Notes: generated by a model from the letters alone, not told the origin. A stretch of DNA of 64,000 bases from Paenibacillus alba (GCF_013204855.1 NZ_JABMKZ010000007.1:1-64000); one strand, 5' to 3'; counted from the stretch's first letter, positions 36,459-45,105 are shown. Program-made: numbers and translations.

Positions 36459-37313
36459 TTACCAGCCTTTTTCCAGGATAATAATAGTCGCATTGTCTTG
36501 ATGCTTGATTTCTTTTTGTTCAATAGCTTCTATGATGGCCTGGGCAGCATCGTAAGCGTTAAGTGGGAGTGACAGCAGCTGCTCCAACTCCACTTCTGTG
36601 AGCGTATTCGTTACACCATCACTGCACAGCAGCACGCGATCCAGCTTCTGTAAGTGAATGGGTTTCTCGCAAATTTCTATATTTTTGAAAGCTTCATAGC
36701 CCAAATAATTAACGAGCTGGTTCTTCATCGGACTGTCCAAAGCCTCATCCTTCGTAATTTCTCTCGACACGTAGCGCTCCTCTAGCACGGCTTCCAGGAT
36801 GTGCTTATGGTTAACGTCGATAAACTCTCCGTTGCGGAAAATCTTGATTAGGCTATCCCCCACAGCACCCCAGTACAGCAGCCCTTCGCTAATAATGACA
36901 GCAACCAATGTCGTACCGCCTTGAACGCCTTTGAGGCTTCGTATAATTTCCGTATTACTAACACTTGCCGCTTTGGTAAAATAGCCTGAGATATCTGTCA
37001 AATTCTCCAGCTTCAAAAACTCTTTGACAAACGTGGTTACGGCTTGCGTGCTCGCGACTCGACCACCGGATAATCCGCTGATGCCATCGGCAAGTACAGA
37101 AATTGTGCCATGCGAATTCATGATGGTCGCAAAATAATCATCTTGTTCCACACGTTGACCAATCGTTTGCCCATTGCCAATTTCCACACTAGGTTTCATC
37201 CTTGACTGTGTGCCCTTCAGGCAAGCCCGTATAATCAATAAAACGAAGATAACAAATGTTAAACCCAATACAATTTTGTAAGGCGTCAACCCTTGCTGCG
37301 TAAATATACTCAT
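36459..37313 (-). CDS. Membrane PP2C-type Ser/Thr phosphatase
   Basis: 284 residues. An N-terminal transmembrane helix (about 13-31) anchors a cytoplasmic PP2C domain with intact metal motifs: VEQDDYF, LADGISG, GAVGDS, CSDGVTN and QDNATI. It should remove phosphate from Ser/Thr residues of the injection-system proteins, opposing the kinase at 44053-45003, as PppA opposes PpkA in type VI secretion. It is coupled to the preceding FHA gene by a 4-base overlap (ATGA). The neighbouring pseudo-PP2C at 34775-36442 probably derives from the same family. Confidence 0.9.
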   Translation of the reverse strand: MSIFTQQGLTPYKIVLGLTFVIFVLLIIRACLKGTQSRMKPSVEIGNGQTIGQRVEQDDYFATIMNSHGTISVLADGISGLSGGRVASTQAVTTFVKEFLKLENLTDISGYFTKAASVSNTEIIRSLKGVQGGTTLVAVIISEGLLYWGAVGDSLIKIFRNGEFIDVNHKHILEAVLEERYVSREITKDEALDSPMKNQLVNYLGYEAFKNIEICEKPIHLQKLDRVLLCSDGVTNTLTEVELEQLLSLPLNAYDAAQAIIEAIEQKEIKHQDNATIIILEKGW

Positions 37314-37849
37314 GCTTTTTCACTCGCTTCGTTATCCCACTCAAAGTGAACGCCACACAGCGGAATAAATAAAAACTTGCTCTTGCCCAGCTGGATCACG
37401 TCATAGGCTGTCATCTCTACAGGCGTATATACCGCTTCATTGTTGTGATAGGCGAGTCCGGAAGCATCGCCAGGGAGCAGATAGAAGTTTCTTTTCTTCG
37501 GATCATAAACAATCACAGCATGATTACGGCGGGAAATGGTATTATCCCCAATGATTCGTATATGCATGTCCTCGGAACGGCCGATAAAGTTTTTTTCCGC
37601 CATAATGCGGTAATCTTGCCCGAGCTGCGCGCCTTCGATGCAAACCAACCAACCGGTAACCGCCTCGATCCCTTGAGATTCTCCTAAATACGGCATCGTT
37701 TTATCATTCTCAGGAGCTCTTGCTGCTTTGGAGTTGTCTGATTGAGACGCCTGCTCCACCACCAAGCTGCAGTAGGGACATACGCTGCCATGCTTTCTCA
37801 TACTGAACATGTGTCCGTTGGCACACCGTGTCAAACTCATTGTCGTCAT
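37310..37849 (-). CDS. FHA-domain protein with N-terminal zinc ribbon
   Basis: 179 residues. A short zinc-ribbon-like start (CANGH then CPYC) leads to an FHA domain (about 75-165, IGRS, then SRRNHAVI and a GLAYHNN loop) that binds phosphothreonine peptides. No transmembrane segment. The FHA signature residues R and S-R-x-H are visible. Start is ambiguous between ATGs at 37849 and 37840 (GGGGG upstream). The protein probably links kinase output to the injection machinery, like Fha in type VI systems. Confidence 0.85.
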   Translation of the reverse strand: MTTMSLTRCANGHMFSMRKHGSVCPYCSLVVEQASQSDNSKAARAPENDKTMPYLGESQGIEAVTGWLVCIEGAQLGQDYRIMAEKNFIGRSEDMHIRIIGDNTISRRNHAVIVYDPKKRNFYLLPGDASGLAYHNNEAVYTPVEMTAYDVIQLGKSKFLFIPLCGVHFEWDNEASEKA

Positions 37850-37881
37850 TCCCCCGTATTTGTCTTCGCCAATTCACTTGA

Positions 37882-38487
37882 TTACTGTACGAGTAATCTC
37901 GTATTCGCTATATAAATCATGTCTCCGCTATCAATCTTGTAGGGTGCTTCGTTCTCCAACACCTGCTTAGTGCTTGCACCTTTCCTCTTAATCCCAACGC
38001 CGTTGCGGGAATCGAGATCCTCCAAGTACCAAATACCCGAGGCATAATTCAGCACCGCATGCTGCTTACTGATCAATGACGCATACTCCGCATCTGCCAA
38101 ATCCACTTCCACCTCGTTGTCCGTCGAGCTTTTCCCAATTAACAAGGCGGTTTCCCCCTGAATGTACCATTCCTTCATTTTCTCCCCATCCTCACTGAGC
38201 ATAGCCAGCTTTGAAATGCTGGAAGACGCTGCTTGCACACTCAGAACCTGCGCTTGCGGACCATTCGGAGGCGTCTCGCTCTTTTTCAAGGCGTACATAT
38301 AGAAGCAGAACAATGCCGTTATCCCTACAATACATTTCAACAGGTAAAAGGGATTCCATATAAACGTGTACATCAGGACTGAAACTGTCAGAATAACAAT
38401 CGCAACGTCAATGCCTCTTATCCAAGCATTCTTCTTGTCTTTCGCAATCAAGGATTCGGCTGCGTCCTGCATATCCAATTCCCCCAT
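37882..38487 (-). CDS. Membrane FHA-domain protein
   Basis: 201 residues. Two hydrophobic helices (about 24-45 and 48-67) precede a cytoplasmic FHA domain (about 110-201, LIGKSS, SLISKQHAVL and EDLDSRNGVGIK). The S-K-x-H and N-G residues of phosphothreonine-binding FHA domains are present. An internal ATG at 38472 has GGGGGA at better distance than the first ATG, so the product may be five residues shorter. Lies between the J-domain gene and the second FHA gene in the operon. A membrane-held reader of kinase phosphorylation is the natural guess. Confidence 0.87.
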   Translation of the reverse strand: MGELDMQDAAESLIAKDKKNAWIRGIDVAIVILTVSVLMYTFIWNPFYLLKCIVGITALFCFYMYALKKSETPPNGPQAQVLSVQAASSSISKLAMLSEDGEKMKEWYIQGETALLIGKSSTDNEVEVDLADAEYASLISKQHAVLNYASGIWYLEDLDSRNGVGIKRKGASTKQVLENEAPYKIDSGDMIYIANTRLLVQ

Positions 38488-38506
38488 TTCCTCAAATTAC
38501 GTCCCC

Positions 38507-38848
38507 TCACTTTCTCTTTATGCCAAAATAAGCTTCAAAAACCTTCGCCGCATCCCTGTTCGTTTGTGGCTGCCTCGACATTACGCCGCCCATCGGAGAA
38601 ACAGAAGCTGGTTGGGATCGAACTTGCTCTTCCCGTTTAGCCTTCATCCCCGTATCATAAGAAGCTCTCGCCGCAGCATTGGAGAGCGTCTGGTAAGCTT
38701 CATTCACCAGCTTGAACATCATCTCTGATTGCTTGCTGCCTGCATTCGCATCGGGGTGATGCCGCTTAGCCAATCGTTTGTAGGCCATTTTAATTTCATC
38801 CACAGTCGCCTGAGGCTCAATCTCCAACAATTCATAATACGTTTTCAT
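38507..38848 (-). CDS. J-domain (DnaJ-like) co-chaperone
   Basis: 113 residues: a J-domain (2-65) with the HPD tripeptide in KRHHPDAN, then a short tail rich in Gln, Pro and Ser. No G/F, zinc-finger or C-terminal DnaJ domains. It would stimulate an Hsp70 ATPase, most simply the Hsp70-like protein encoded 6 kb downstream in the same operon. GGGAGG lies before the ATG. First gene after the sheath-tube terminator. Confidence 0.9.
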   Translation of the reverse strand: MKTYYELLEIEPQATVDEIKMAYKRLAKRHHPDANAGSKQSEMMFKLVNEAYQTLSNAAARASYDTGMKAKREEQVRSQPASVSPMGGVMSRQPQTNRDAAKVFEAYFGIKRK

Positions 38849-38876
38849 GCCAACCTCCCTTACTAAGCATAATTAC

Positions 38877-38911
38877 AAAAAATAGGTAAGGGGCTAATGC
38901 CCCTTAACCTA
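38877..38911 (-). terminator. Strong terminator after the sheath-tube pair
   Basis: On the minus strand a 12-bp stem (TAGGT-AAGGGGC pairing with GCCCCTTACCTA, one bulge) with an ATTA loop is followed by TTTTTTG. It lies just after the tube gene and only 28 bases before the J-domain gene, so downstream genes likely depend on read-through. Confidence 0.85.
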
Positions 38912-38947
38912 CTTTTCCCTTTTTCATTCTAGGCTGCAAGGCACATC

Positions 38948-39373
38948 CTAAACGGCGTAACCGCCTTCGATTGTTGTGAATTCGGTTTTGTCTTTCTTTT
39001 GCTTAATGAAAAGCGTGAAAGAACCAACACCTTCTGTATCTCCGAAACGCTCGCCATAATCAACAACAAATGCGTTAGGGAAATGGATTTTTCTAATCAC
39101 TTGATCAGCAGCGATAACTTCCAATGTTACTTTTCTGTAGCAATCCGCTTTTTCAGCCGGTACCAAGGACCATAAAGCCAGCTTCATCGTATCGTCGGCA
39201 CTCTCGCCATCTGTAGCTGTGATGATCTTCCCAGTAAGTTTCATAAAAGCTCCTACGTCAGTCGATCTTGCGTTGGAATCGTCGGGCGTATCTGTTTCAT
39301 AAACCACGGTTTGAATGTTGTCCATGCCCAGTTCAATTGTTTCTGCGCCTTCTACTTTAAGTCTGAATCCCAT
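38948..39373 (-). CDS. Tail tube (Hcp-like) protein
   Basis: 141 residues, all-beta, no signal peptide. The size and pattern (short N-terminal strand, acidic loop, GAFMKLTGKI, then FPNAFVVDYGERFGDTEG and FTLFIKQKK) fit the Hcp/gp19 tube fold that stacks as hexameric rings through which effectors travel. AGGAGG lies 7 bases before the ATG, a near-perfect ribosome site matching a highly expressed structural protein. It follows the sheath gene by 96 bases and ends before a strong terminator. Confidence 0.75.
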   Translation of the reverse strand: MGFRLKVEGAETIELGMDNIQTVVYETDTPDDSNARSTDVGAFMKLTGKIITATDGESADDTMKLALWSLVPAEKADCYRKVTLEVIAADQVIRKIHFPNAFVVDYGERFGDTEGVGSFTLFIKQKKDKTEFTTIEGGYAV

Positions 39374-39469
39374 TGTTAAATCCTCCTAAGTAAATTAAAT
39401 AAATTTTATGTGAAAGGATGAGGCTAAGAAGCCCACCATTGACACCTGAATGGGTGTAACTATGGAATA

Positions 39470-41638
39470 TTATGCTTTGACAGGCGTTGTTCCTTTGGTG
39501 ATCATGACTTCTAGATTTTTCACGTTGCCATTGAACACCAAGTCGATTTGACACAAATTGCTCTTATCATCAATCATGAAGCTCATATCATCCCCATCTT
39601 GAATGATGGAGTTCGTAAATCCACGTGTGCTTAGCCACTTGCTCTTCTGGCTATTCGGATTGTTACTGAAAAACTTCACAATGTTATCATGCTTGAAATC
39701 TCCCGTTTGGAAGCGCAAAATACGTTCGATGTAGGTGCTGACCAGTGTTTTATACAAGGGATCAAAACCTTCGTCTGCCGAAGCCAAGCTTCTTGCTTTG
39801 TACACCGTAATTCGCTTAATATCTTTACCCTGCAGTTGTGCATTCTCCGAAGAGAACACAAAACCGAAGTTTTTACGATTAATCGCATCTTTAATATTGT
39901 TCGTGAATCCGGAGATTTCCTTCGCCATCGTTGTAACCGCGCGAAGCCCGTTATCGCCGGCTTCGATATCGAAGCGAACGCCCGGAAACTCTCTACTTAC
40001 ACTCTTGAACGATTCCTTTAAATATTCGCCGCATTGGTAGGCAGCAACGATGCCGGCAGCCACATAAGCAGCGCCAATGTAAACACCCTCAATCCACAGC
40101 TTGAGAATATCTTCCTTCTCTTTGGAAAGCGTAACTCCGTCTTCGGTTTGAAGCATTTTGGTATCAATAACCACACCGGATTTATCCTTCGGAATGACCG
40201 TAAAATTAGGAATGCAAGGCACTGCATATTCGCTGTACTCTTTTCTAACCAATACACCGCATTTGTCCATATATTTATCGATACCTGAGGTCGCCATGCT
40301 GTTAAAAGTAGTTTCCTCTCCGGTTTCAAAACTAAAGAAAATTTGCAGTTTATAATCCTTAACGACTTGCAGCAGCATGGAAAGCGATTCCATCGTGTTG
40401 CCGTCCTGCTTGGCTACCTTCTCATTTCCTCTGAAGCGTTCACGGCTAACCGTAGACGAACCGGAAGATTCCAGCTGTACGGAAGGCACGATCCCGAACC
40501 AAATCGTATCCGAGAAATCATTTTTGGCATTAACCGTATTCAAGAATGTTTCCAATCTTGGAATATTGCTGCTTTTTACCATCATATCCAGCTTGGCATT
40601 CGTAACGATAAGCGACGGCTGCATACCTTTGTTTTTCGTGGCATATTGGTCAAAATACATCTTCACGCCTAATATTTTTTCCACCAAGGGCTTAACTGTT
40701 TTAACAAATTCATCCTTGGCGTTTTTGTAAAATTCAAGATAAGTGTTATAGTTTTGAACCTCTACTTCAGTATTAATGTTGCTTTGCAGCGCAGGCAGTG
40801 GGCAGAACGTCCGAACGACTAGATCTTTTACGTAGGATGAAGGCGTATCGGATACAGAATCATAATCGTCCTCAAATACACTGATCAACCCGTTTCCGAT
40901 ACTATCATCCATGACTAAAAGCTGTGTGCTGTCGCTTTTGGGAGCTTCGATAATTTTCAACTCACCTGTCTCACCAATGGTCAGTTGACCGATTTGAATG
41001 GCCTCGGAGTGACTTTCTTCTTGCGAACTCCCCAGGAGAAGTCTAGTTTTGATATCCTCAATGGCCAACGGAAGCATCGCCATCACATTGTTGTAGTTTT
41101 TACTAGCGTCCTCGAACATGAAGTTCAGCTTATCGCCGAGATCCAGCTTCTTCGGGTCGCCATCATCCAATTTGTCGTGTTGAGCATACAGATAATGTAT
41201 CTCTTTACGCACTTGACGAATATCATCCATGACTTTCTTCGGTGAGATCATATCAAGCAAATTTTCAAATTTAAAATCCACATTCGTAATGCCCTGGCTG
41301 CGCTTCGTGTCAATCAGTGTAAACAGCATCTTCAAAAAGTCGTTACTCTGGTCAATCTTAATTTCCGATACGCTATCATCAGATATTCCCTCTGGCTTTT
41401 TAAGTGTATACATGACCTTTTGATTGGCCGCATTAAAAAACGAGTATACGCTTGGGGAAAATTTATCTAAAAACTCATCAAAACTTTTTACAAGCAAATG
41501 CTGATTGATTTCCTTGATCTTGTCATCGCTTAGGCTGTCAATGCCTCTGACATCCCCTACGATTGTCATAATATCCAGCTTTTCTGGATTCATTTCCTCA
41601 AAGAGAATCGTTCGATTAGTCTGATTTATAATGTCCAT
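39470..41638 (-). CDS. Contractile sheath-like large subunit
   Basis: 722 residues, soluble. No transmembrane segment. The C-terminal end (CQIDLVFNGNVKNLEVMITK) and the central GAAYVAAGIVAA-type helix match the style of phage/type VI sheath proteins (TssC/VipB), and its placement before the tube gene is the hallmark order. About 260 N-terminal residues are helical and without known match; since no separate TssB gene is present, a fused small subunit is possible (inference). The start has a GGTGA site before the ATG. First gene of the leftward operon; promoter expected in 41639-42024. Confidence 0.65.
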   Translation of the reverse strand: MDIINQTNRTILFEEMNPEKLDIMTIVGDVRGIDSLSDDKIKEINQHLLVKSFDEFLDKFSPSVYSFFNAANQKVMYTLKKPEGISDDSVSEIKIDQSNDFLKMLFTLIDTKRSQGITNVDFKFENLLDMISPKKVMDDIRQVRKEIHYLYAQHDKLDDGDPKKLDLGDKLNFMFEDASKNYNNVMAMLPLAIEDIKTRLLLGSSQEESHSEAIQIGQLTIGETGELKIIEAPKSDSTQLLVMDDSIGNGLISVFEDDYDSVSDTPSSYVKDLVVRTFCPLPALQSNINTEVEVQNYNTYLEFYKNAKDEFVKTVKPLVEKILGVKMYFDQYATKNKGMQPSLIVTNAKLDMMVKSSNIPRLETFLNTVNAKNDFSDTIWFGIVPSVQLESSGSSTVSRERFRGNEKVAKQDGNTMESLSMLLQVVKDYKLQIFFSFETGEETTFNSMATSGIDKYMDKCGVLVRKEYSEYAVPCIPNFTVIPKDKSGVVIDTKMLQTEDGVTLSKEKEDILKLWIEGVYIGAAYVAAGIVAAYQCGEYLKESFKSVSREFPGVRFDIEAGDNGLRAVTTMAKEISGFTNNIKDAINRKNFGFVFSSENAQLQGKDIKRITVYKARSLASADEGFDPLYKTLVSTYIERILRFQTGDFKHDNIVKFFSNNPNSQKSKWLSTRGFTNSIIQDGDDMSFMIDDKSNLCQIDLVFNGNVKNLEVMITKGTTPVKA

Positions 41639-42024
41639 AGTTTCACCTATCAGCTAGTAAGACTAGACTAGATTATCTTATGAGTCCTACAGCCTACTCC
41701 CTTCCAAAATGTGTGTAGATGTAAAGTAAACGATTGATAAATCATAGTTTATATTGGTCTGTTTTGGCAAATATAAAATATTATAACTAAAAAGGTACTT
41801 TATACCTATTTTTACTTTGCATTTTTATGTTATATTTTGTAAAAACATGGTATGAAGCAACCTGAATACGAGGCCAATCCTCCCTTCCTTTCCTCAAAAA
41901 AAGAAACATTTGTATTAAATTGTATTATTTTGTATGTTTGATCATAATAAATTATTTCTATAATTATTTCTGTGTGTTTTCACACACTTTAACAAAATTT
42001 GAGAATAAAAGGAGATTATTTACT
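41639..42024. promoter_or_regulatory. Divergent control region of the injection locus
   Basis: 386 A/T-rich bases between the sheath and vWA genes. For the rightward vWA gene an extended -10 (TGTTATATT, 41828-41836) is visible without a convincing -35. The small inverted repeat AGGTA-cttta-TACCT (41793-41807) and GATT-tatc-AATC near 41730-41745 are candidate operators. No promoter for the sheath gene could be fixed with confidence. Confidence 0.35.
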
Positions 42025-44058
42025 TTGAAACGCAACAAAAACCATTTTATACAGATAGCACCTATTTTCGCATCTTTTGCTGTCTTCTTCGGCATCTTCT
42101 TTTACTTACTGGCAGAGATCACTCCCGCCAAAGAGCAAGCAGAGTCAGGCATCGATGCCGTTTTTGTAATAGATAACAGCTTTTCAATGAACGCTACCGA
42201 CCCGAATCGAGTAGCTGCAGAGGTCATTAAAATGTTTATGGATATGAGCCAAGCGGCTCATACCCGAATTGGCTTTGTTGCCTATAACCATAAAATTGTT
42301 GAATCCCAAGAATTAACTTCGCTAGCTACAGAAGAACAAAAGAACAAGCTGAAGGCAAAAATTGAGAATTTGAAATTTTCCGGGTATACGGATCTTGGTT
42401 TGGGGTTAAGTAAGGGAGCTGATCTCCTTCATAGCGGGAAAAATAGCACCTCCCGCCCGATGATGATTCTTTTGTCTGATGGAGGAACCGATTTTGGACC
42501 TATTTCTACAGGCAGAGAAGTCGAGGATTCTAACAAGGATGTCGAACGTATGATTAGCGAGGCCCAAAAAGAGGGTTACCCGATCTTTACGGTCGGATTG
42601 AATCATGATGGCTCCGTCAACGCCGCCCAGCTCGAAAAAATTGCCGCTCAAACCGGAGGCGTTTCATTCATCACGGAAAGTGCTGCGGATTTACCCGACA
42701 TTTTCAATCGCATATTTGCTAAACAAATCCGTTCCGTCCTCGTGCCTGTAGCCACGATTACGGCAACTGGAGACTTGCAAGAAGTAACTGTTACGATACC
42801 TAATGAGAACATCGATGAAGCCAACATTATTTTATTGTCTCCTCATCCAATCACAGAGACACATCTGTACAGCAACGCCAATCATGTGCAATTTTATAAA
42901 TCCCAAAAGTACTCATTGATGAAGATGCCGCAACCGCAAAAAGGAAGCTATCTCCTGAAGTTCAAGGGAAGTCCCGGCGATCTCGTGAAAATTAATGCCT
43001 TGCACAACTATAATATACGCGCGGGTTTTGAACTGCCTCAGGTCGTTAAAGGCGTTCCGGCCACCATATCTGCCTTTCTCCTTAACGAAACCGACGGAAA
43101 AAAGCTGACGAATCCTGATATTTACCAAACCTTAAAAGCTGAGCTGACCATCACAGATGTAAGCACGAAGCAAGAGCAGAAGCTGCCGATGACCCTTGCC
43201 GGCAATCGCTTGTCGGTCGAAACAACCTTTGCGCATTCCGGCAAATATCAGACCAGCCTCTTGCTCCAAGGCCCCGACTTCTATCGGGAAGCAACCGGTC
43301 AGGAGCTAGAGATAACCAATGCCTCGCCGGAGGCCATCAGCGATGGGAACATCTTGTTAAGCAAGGAGGATGGGACAGCTTCCATCGATCTTTCGACGCA
43401 TTTTCGCGATGTGAACCATGACAAGCTTAGCTATACAATGGATACTATCAGCAATGACAAATTGGCGGACTATTCCCTCGAGAACAACGGGGTTATGCTC
43501 ATCTCTCCGCATCGCACCGGAGAGTCCGTAATCAAATTCACCGTGAAGGATTCTGAGGGAGGCTCCATAACTTCAAACCTCAACCTTACCGTTCGCTCCA
43601 TTTGGACTCGGTACATCATGATCGGAAGCTTTGTGCTAGGCCTATTCCTTGTGGCGCTGGTTATCTGGCTCGTGCTTCGCCCTAAGCCCAAATTTGTCGG
43701 ACGGCTTGAAGGCTACTTCTTGAATACAGCTAGCGGGAACGATATCCCCGTTAAATATTGGCCGCTCCCTTCCTTTGGCAAGCAACAGACAATCCGGCTA
43801 AGCGATTTATTTGCCAGTCTAGCCATTAATGAACCGCTGCCGGAAACAGAACGTATAACGTTCCAAGCAGGAAAACAGGGAACTCTGGTGATCAAACACA
43901 ATACCAGATGCTCCATTGAAAAAGGAAAAACCCCCATTCCAAAGAACAAAAAAGAAATGATTCATTACAACGATAAAATCTACATTACCTTTGAGGACCA
44001 CATCACAGAAATTGAACTGCGCTATAAAGAAATAAAACCCAGCACCCTGTCATCATAG
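42025..44058 (+). CDS. Membrane vWA-domain protein of the injection locus
   Basis: 677 residues from TTG at 42025, chosen because AAAGGAG lies 8 bases upstream; an upstream ATG at 41920 has no site. A transmembrane helix (9-30) precedes an extracytoplasmic von Willebrand A domain with an intact MIDAS (D50-N-S-F-S, a later SGYTDLG Thr, LLSDGG Asp), an Ig/cadherin-like domain (about 460-545), a second transmembrane helix (about 550-572) and a 105-residue cytoplasmic tail. vWA domains are fused to the PpkA-type kinase in type VI loci; here it is separate. Likely a wall-side sensor. Convergent with the kinase gene. Confidence 0.8.
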   Translation: MKRNKNHFIQIAPIFASFAVFFGIFFYLLAEITPAKEQAESGIDAVFVIDNSFSMNATDPNRVAAEVIKMFMDMSQAAHTRIGFVAYNHKIVESQELTSLATEEQKNKLKAKIENLKFSGYTDLGLGLSKGADLLHSGKNSTSRPMMILLSDGGTDFGPISTGREVEDSNKDVERMISEAQKEGYPIFTVGLNHDGSVNAAQLEKIAAQTGGVSFITESAADLPDIFNRIFAKQIRSVLVPVATITATGDLQEVTVTIPNENIDEANIILLSPHPITETHLYSNANHVQFYKSQKYSLMKMPQPQKGSYLLKFKGSPGDLVKINALHNYNIRAGFELPQVVKGVPATISAFLLNETDGKKLTNPDIYQTLKAELTITDVSTKQEQKLPMTLAGNRLSVETTFAHSGKYQTSLLLQGPDFYREATGQELEITNASPEAISDGNILLSKEDGTASIDLSTHFRDVNHDKLSYTMDTISNDKLADYSLENNGVMLISPHRTGESVIKFTVKDSEGGSITSNLNLTVRSIWTRYIMIGSFVLGLFLVALVIWLVLRPKPKFVGRLEGYFLNTASGNDIPVKYWPLPSFGKQQTIRLSDLFASLAINEPLPETERITFQAGKQGTLVIKHNTRCSIEKGKTPIPKNKKEMIHYNDKIYITFEDHITEIELRYKEIKPSTLSS

Positions 44059-44080
44059 ACGGGGTGTGGGTTTTTCTGTT
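44034..44080 (+). terminator. Terminator of the vWA gene
   Basis: AAAACCCAGCACCC and GGGGTGTGGGTTTT pair across a 13-base loop and are followed by TTTTTCTG and further T residues. It overlaps the stop codons of the convergent vWA and kinase genes. Confidence 0.75.
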
Positions 44081-45003
44081 TTTTTGAGCTTGCCAATCGA
44101 TAAGTCCAGGCCTTTCAAACGGTAGTACTCCATATGCAGCGTAGCCTTCATAACCCGAAGGGAAGGGCATCTTTTGGCGAATTTCACAGCCATTCCCCAC
44201 ATGATGATGCACGACAATACGACACCTACTTTGTTATTAAGTTTCCTAACCGATGGGAGGTTATCTTGAATCAACCTTTGAGAAATATCCATAGGCACTT
44301 GACCTGTCAGAACATAATAAATGATTGCCGCCAAGCTAAACATGTCCGAGTATGTTCCTTGCTTCGATTTATCTGAATACAATTCCAGCGGTGAAAACCC
44401 CGCTGATGTCATAATCGGATAGCTGGAAGCCGTATTCAGGTGAATCGCGGAACCGAAATCAATGACTTGCGGACTGCCGTCCTCACCTACCATCACATTC
44501 CCCGGTTTGAGATCACGATGGATAATTCCCTGGTCATGCATGTATTGAATCCCTTCGAGTAAAGGGATTAGCGTCTTTCTTACCCAGTCAGCCCTTGCCA
44601 TCGGATGATTTTTGTGGATATAGCTCTCTAACGTTTGCCCCCTGCAATATGCCGTGACCAGGTAGCTGGTTTCATTTTGCTCAAAATCGTTCATAAATCC
44701 TACGATATTCTTATGCTGAAGCCCTTTCAGAATCGCAGCCTCCCGGAGGAAAGCTTCTCGCAGCCTATCAATATGAGCTTGCGCCGATGGCTTGCGCGAA
44801 ATAACGGTTTTGTTGTCCATATCCCTCATAACAAGGGCTTTGGGGTAATACTCCTTGATGACAACGCTCTCTCCGCTTTCAACGCTATAACCGAGATAAA
44901 CGATGGACAGCTCGCTTGACGCTAAGTAGCCGGTTAATTTATATGTATCGTTTAGCATACTATCAAGCTCTAAATAGCTGCCATACTCGTTATTTTGATT
45001 CAT
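44053..45003 (-). CDS. Ser/Thr protein kinase of the injection locus
   Basis: 316 residues. Kinase motifs: ATP-lysine in VVIKEYYPK, HRDLKPGN catalytic loop, DFGSA, SAGFSPLE activation segment, then SDMFSLAAIIYYVLTG. The Gly-rich loop is weak (ASSELSIVYLG). C-terminal about 60 residues with one hydrophobic segment (VVLSCIIMWGMAV). ATG at 45003 has GGGAG 8 bases upstream. Predicted to phosphorylate FHA-binding partners in the machinery, opposed by the PP2C at 36459-37313, like PpkA/PppA of type VI systems. Its gene converges on the vWA gene (6-base overlap) and has its own promoter. Confidence 0.88.
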   Translation of the reverse strand: MNQNNEYGSYLELDSMLNDTYKLTGYLASSELSIVYLGYSVESGESVVIKEYYPKALVMRDMDNKTVISRKPSAQAHIDRLREAFLREAAILKGLQHKNIVGFMNDFEQNETSYLVTAYCRGQTLESYIHKNHPMARADWVRKTLIPLLEGIQYMHDQGIIHRDLKPGNVMVGEDGSPQVIDFGSAIHLNTASSYPIMTSAGFSPLELYSDKSKQGTYSDMFSLAAIIYYVLTGQVPMDISQRLIQDNLPSVRKLNNKVGVVLSCIIMWGMAVKFAKRCPSLRVMKATLHMEYYRLKGLDLSIGKLKKTEKPTPRL

Positions 45004-45037
45004 GAAGATGACTCCCATCCATATGGTTATTACTACC

Positions 45038-45067
45038 AATATAACGCGTTACCACATACTTTGTAAA
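45038..45067 (-). promoter_or_regulatory. Candidate promoter of the kinase gene
   Basis: Minus strand: TTTACA, 18-base spacer, TATATT, about 35 bases before the kinase start. Reasonable but with a long spacer. Confidence 0.45.
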
Positions 45068-45105
45068 AGACGAATACTGTCATGAAGCATATGATAGCAA
45101 CCAGA

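Noticed and set aside
41793-41807. AGGTA-cttta-TACCT inverted repeat as an operator
   Set aside because: Arms of 5 bases in A/T-rich DNA are expected by chance; listed only as a candidate in the control region.
21135-45003. Interpretation as an intact prophage or R-type pyocin
   Set aside because: No capsid, portal, terminase, integrase or lysis gene is present, and kinase, FHA and PP2C genes are not phage-like. A tail-derived bacteriocin cannot be excluded without the sheath structure.
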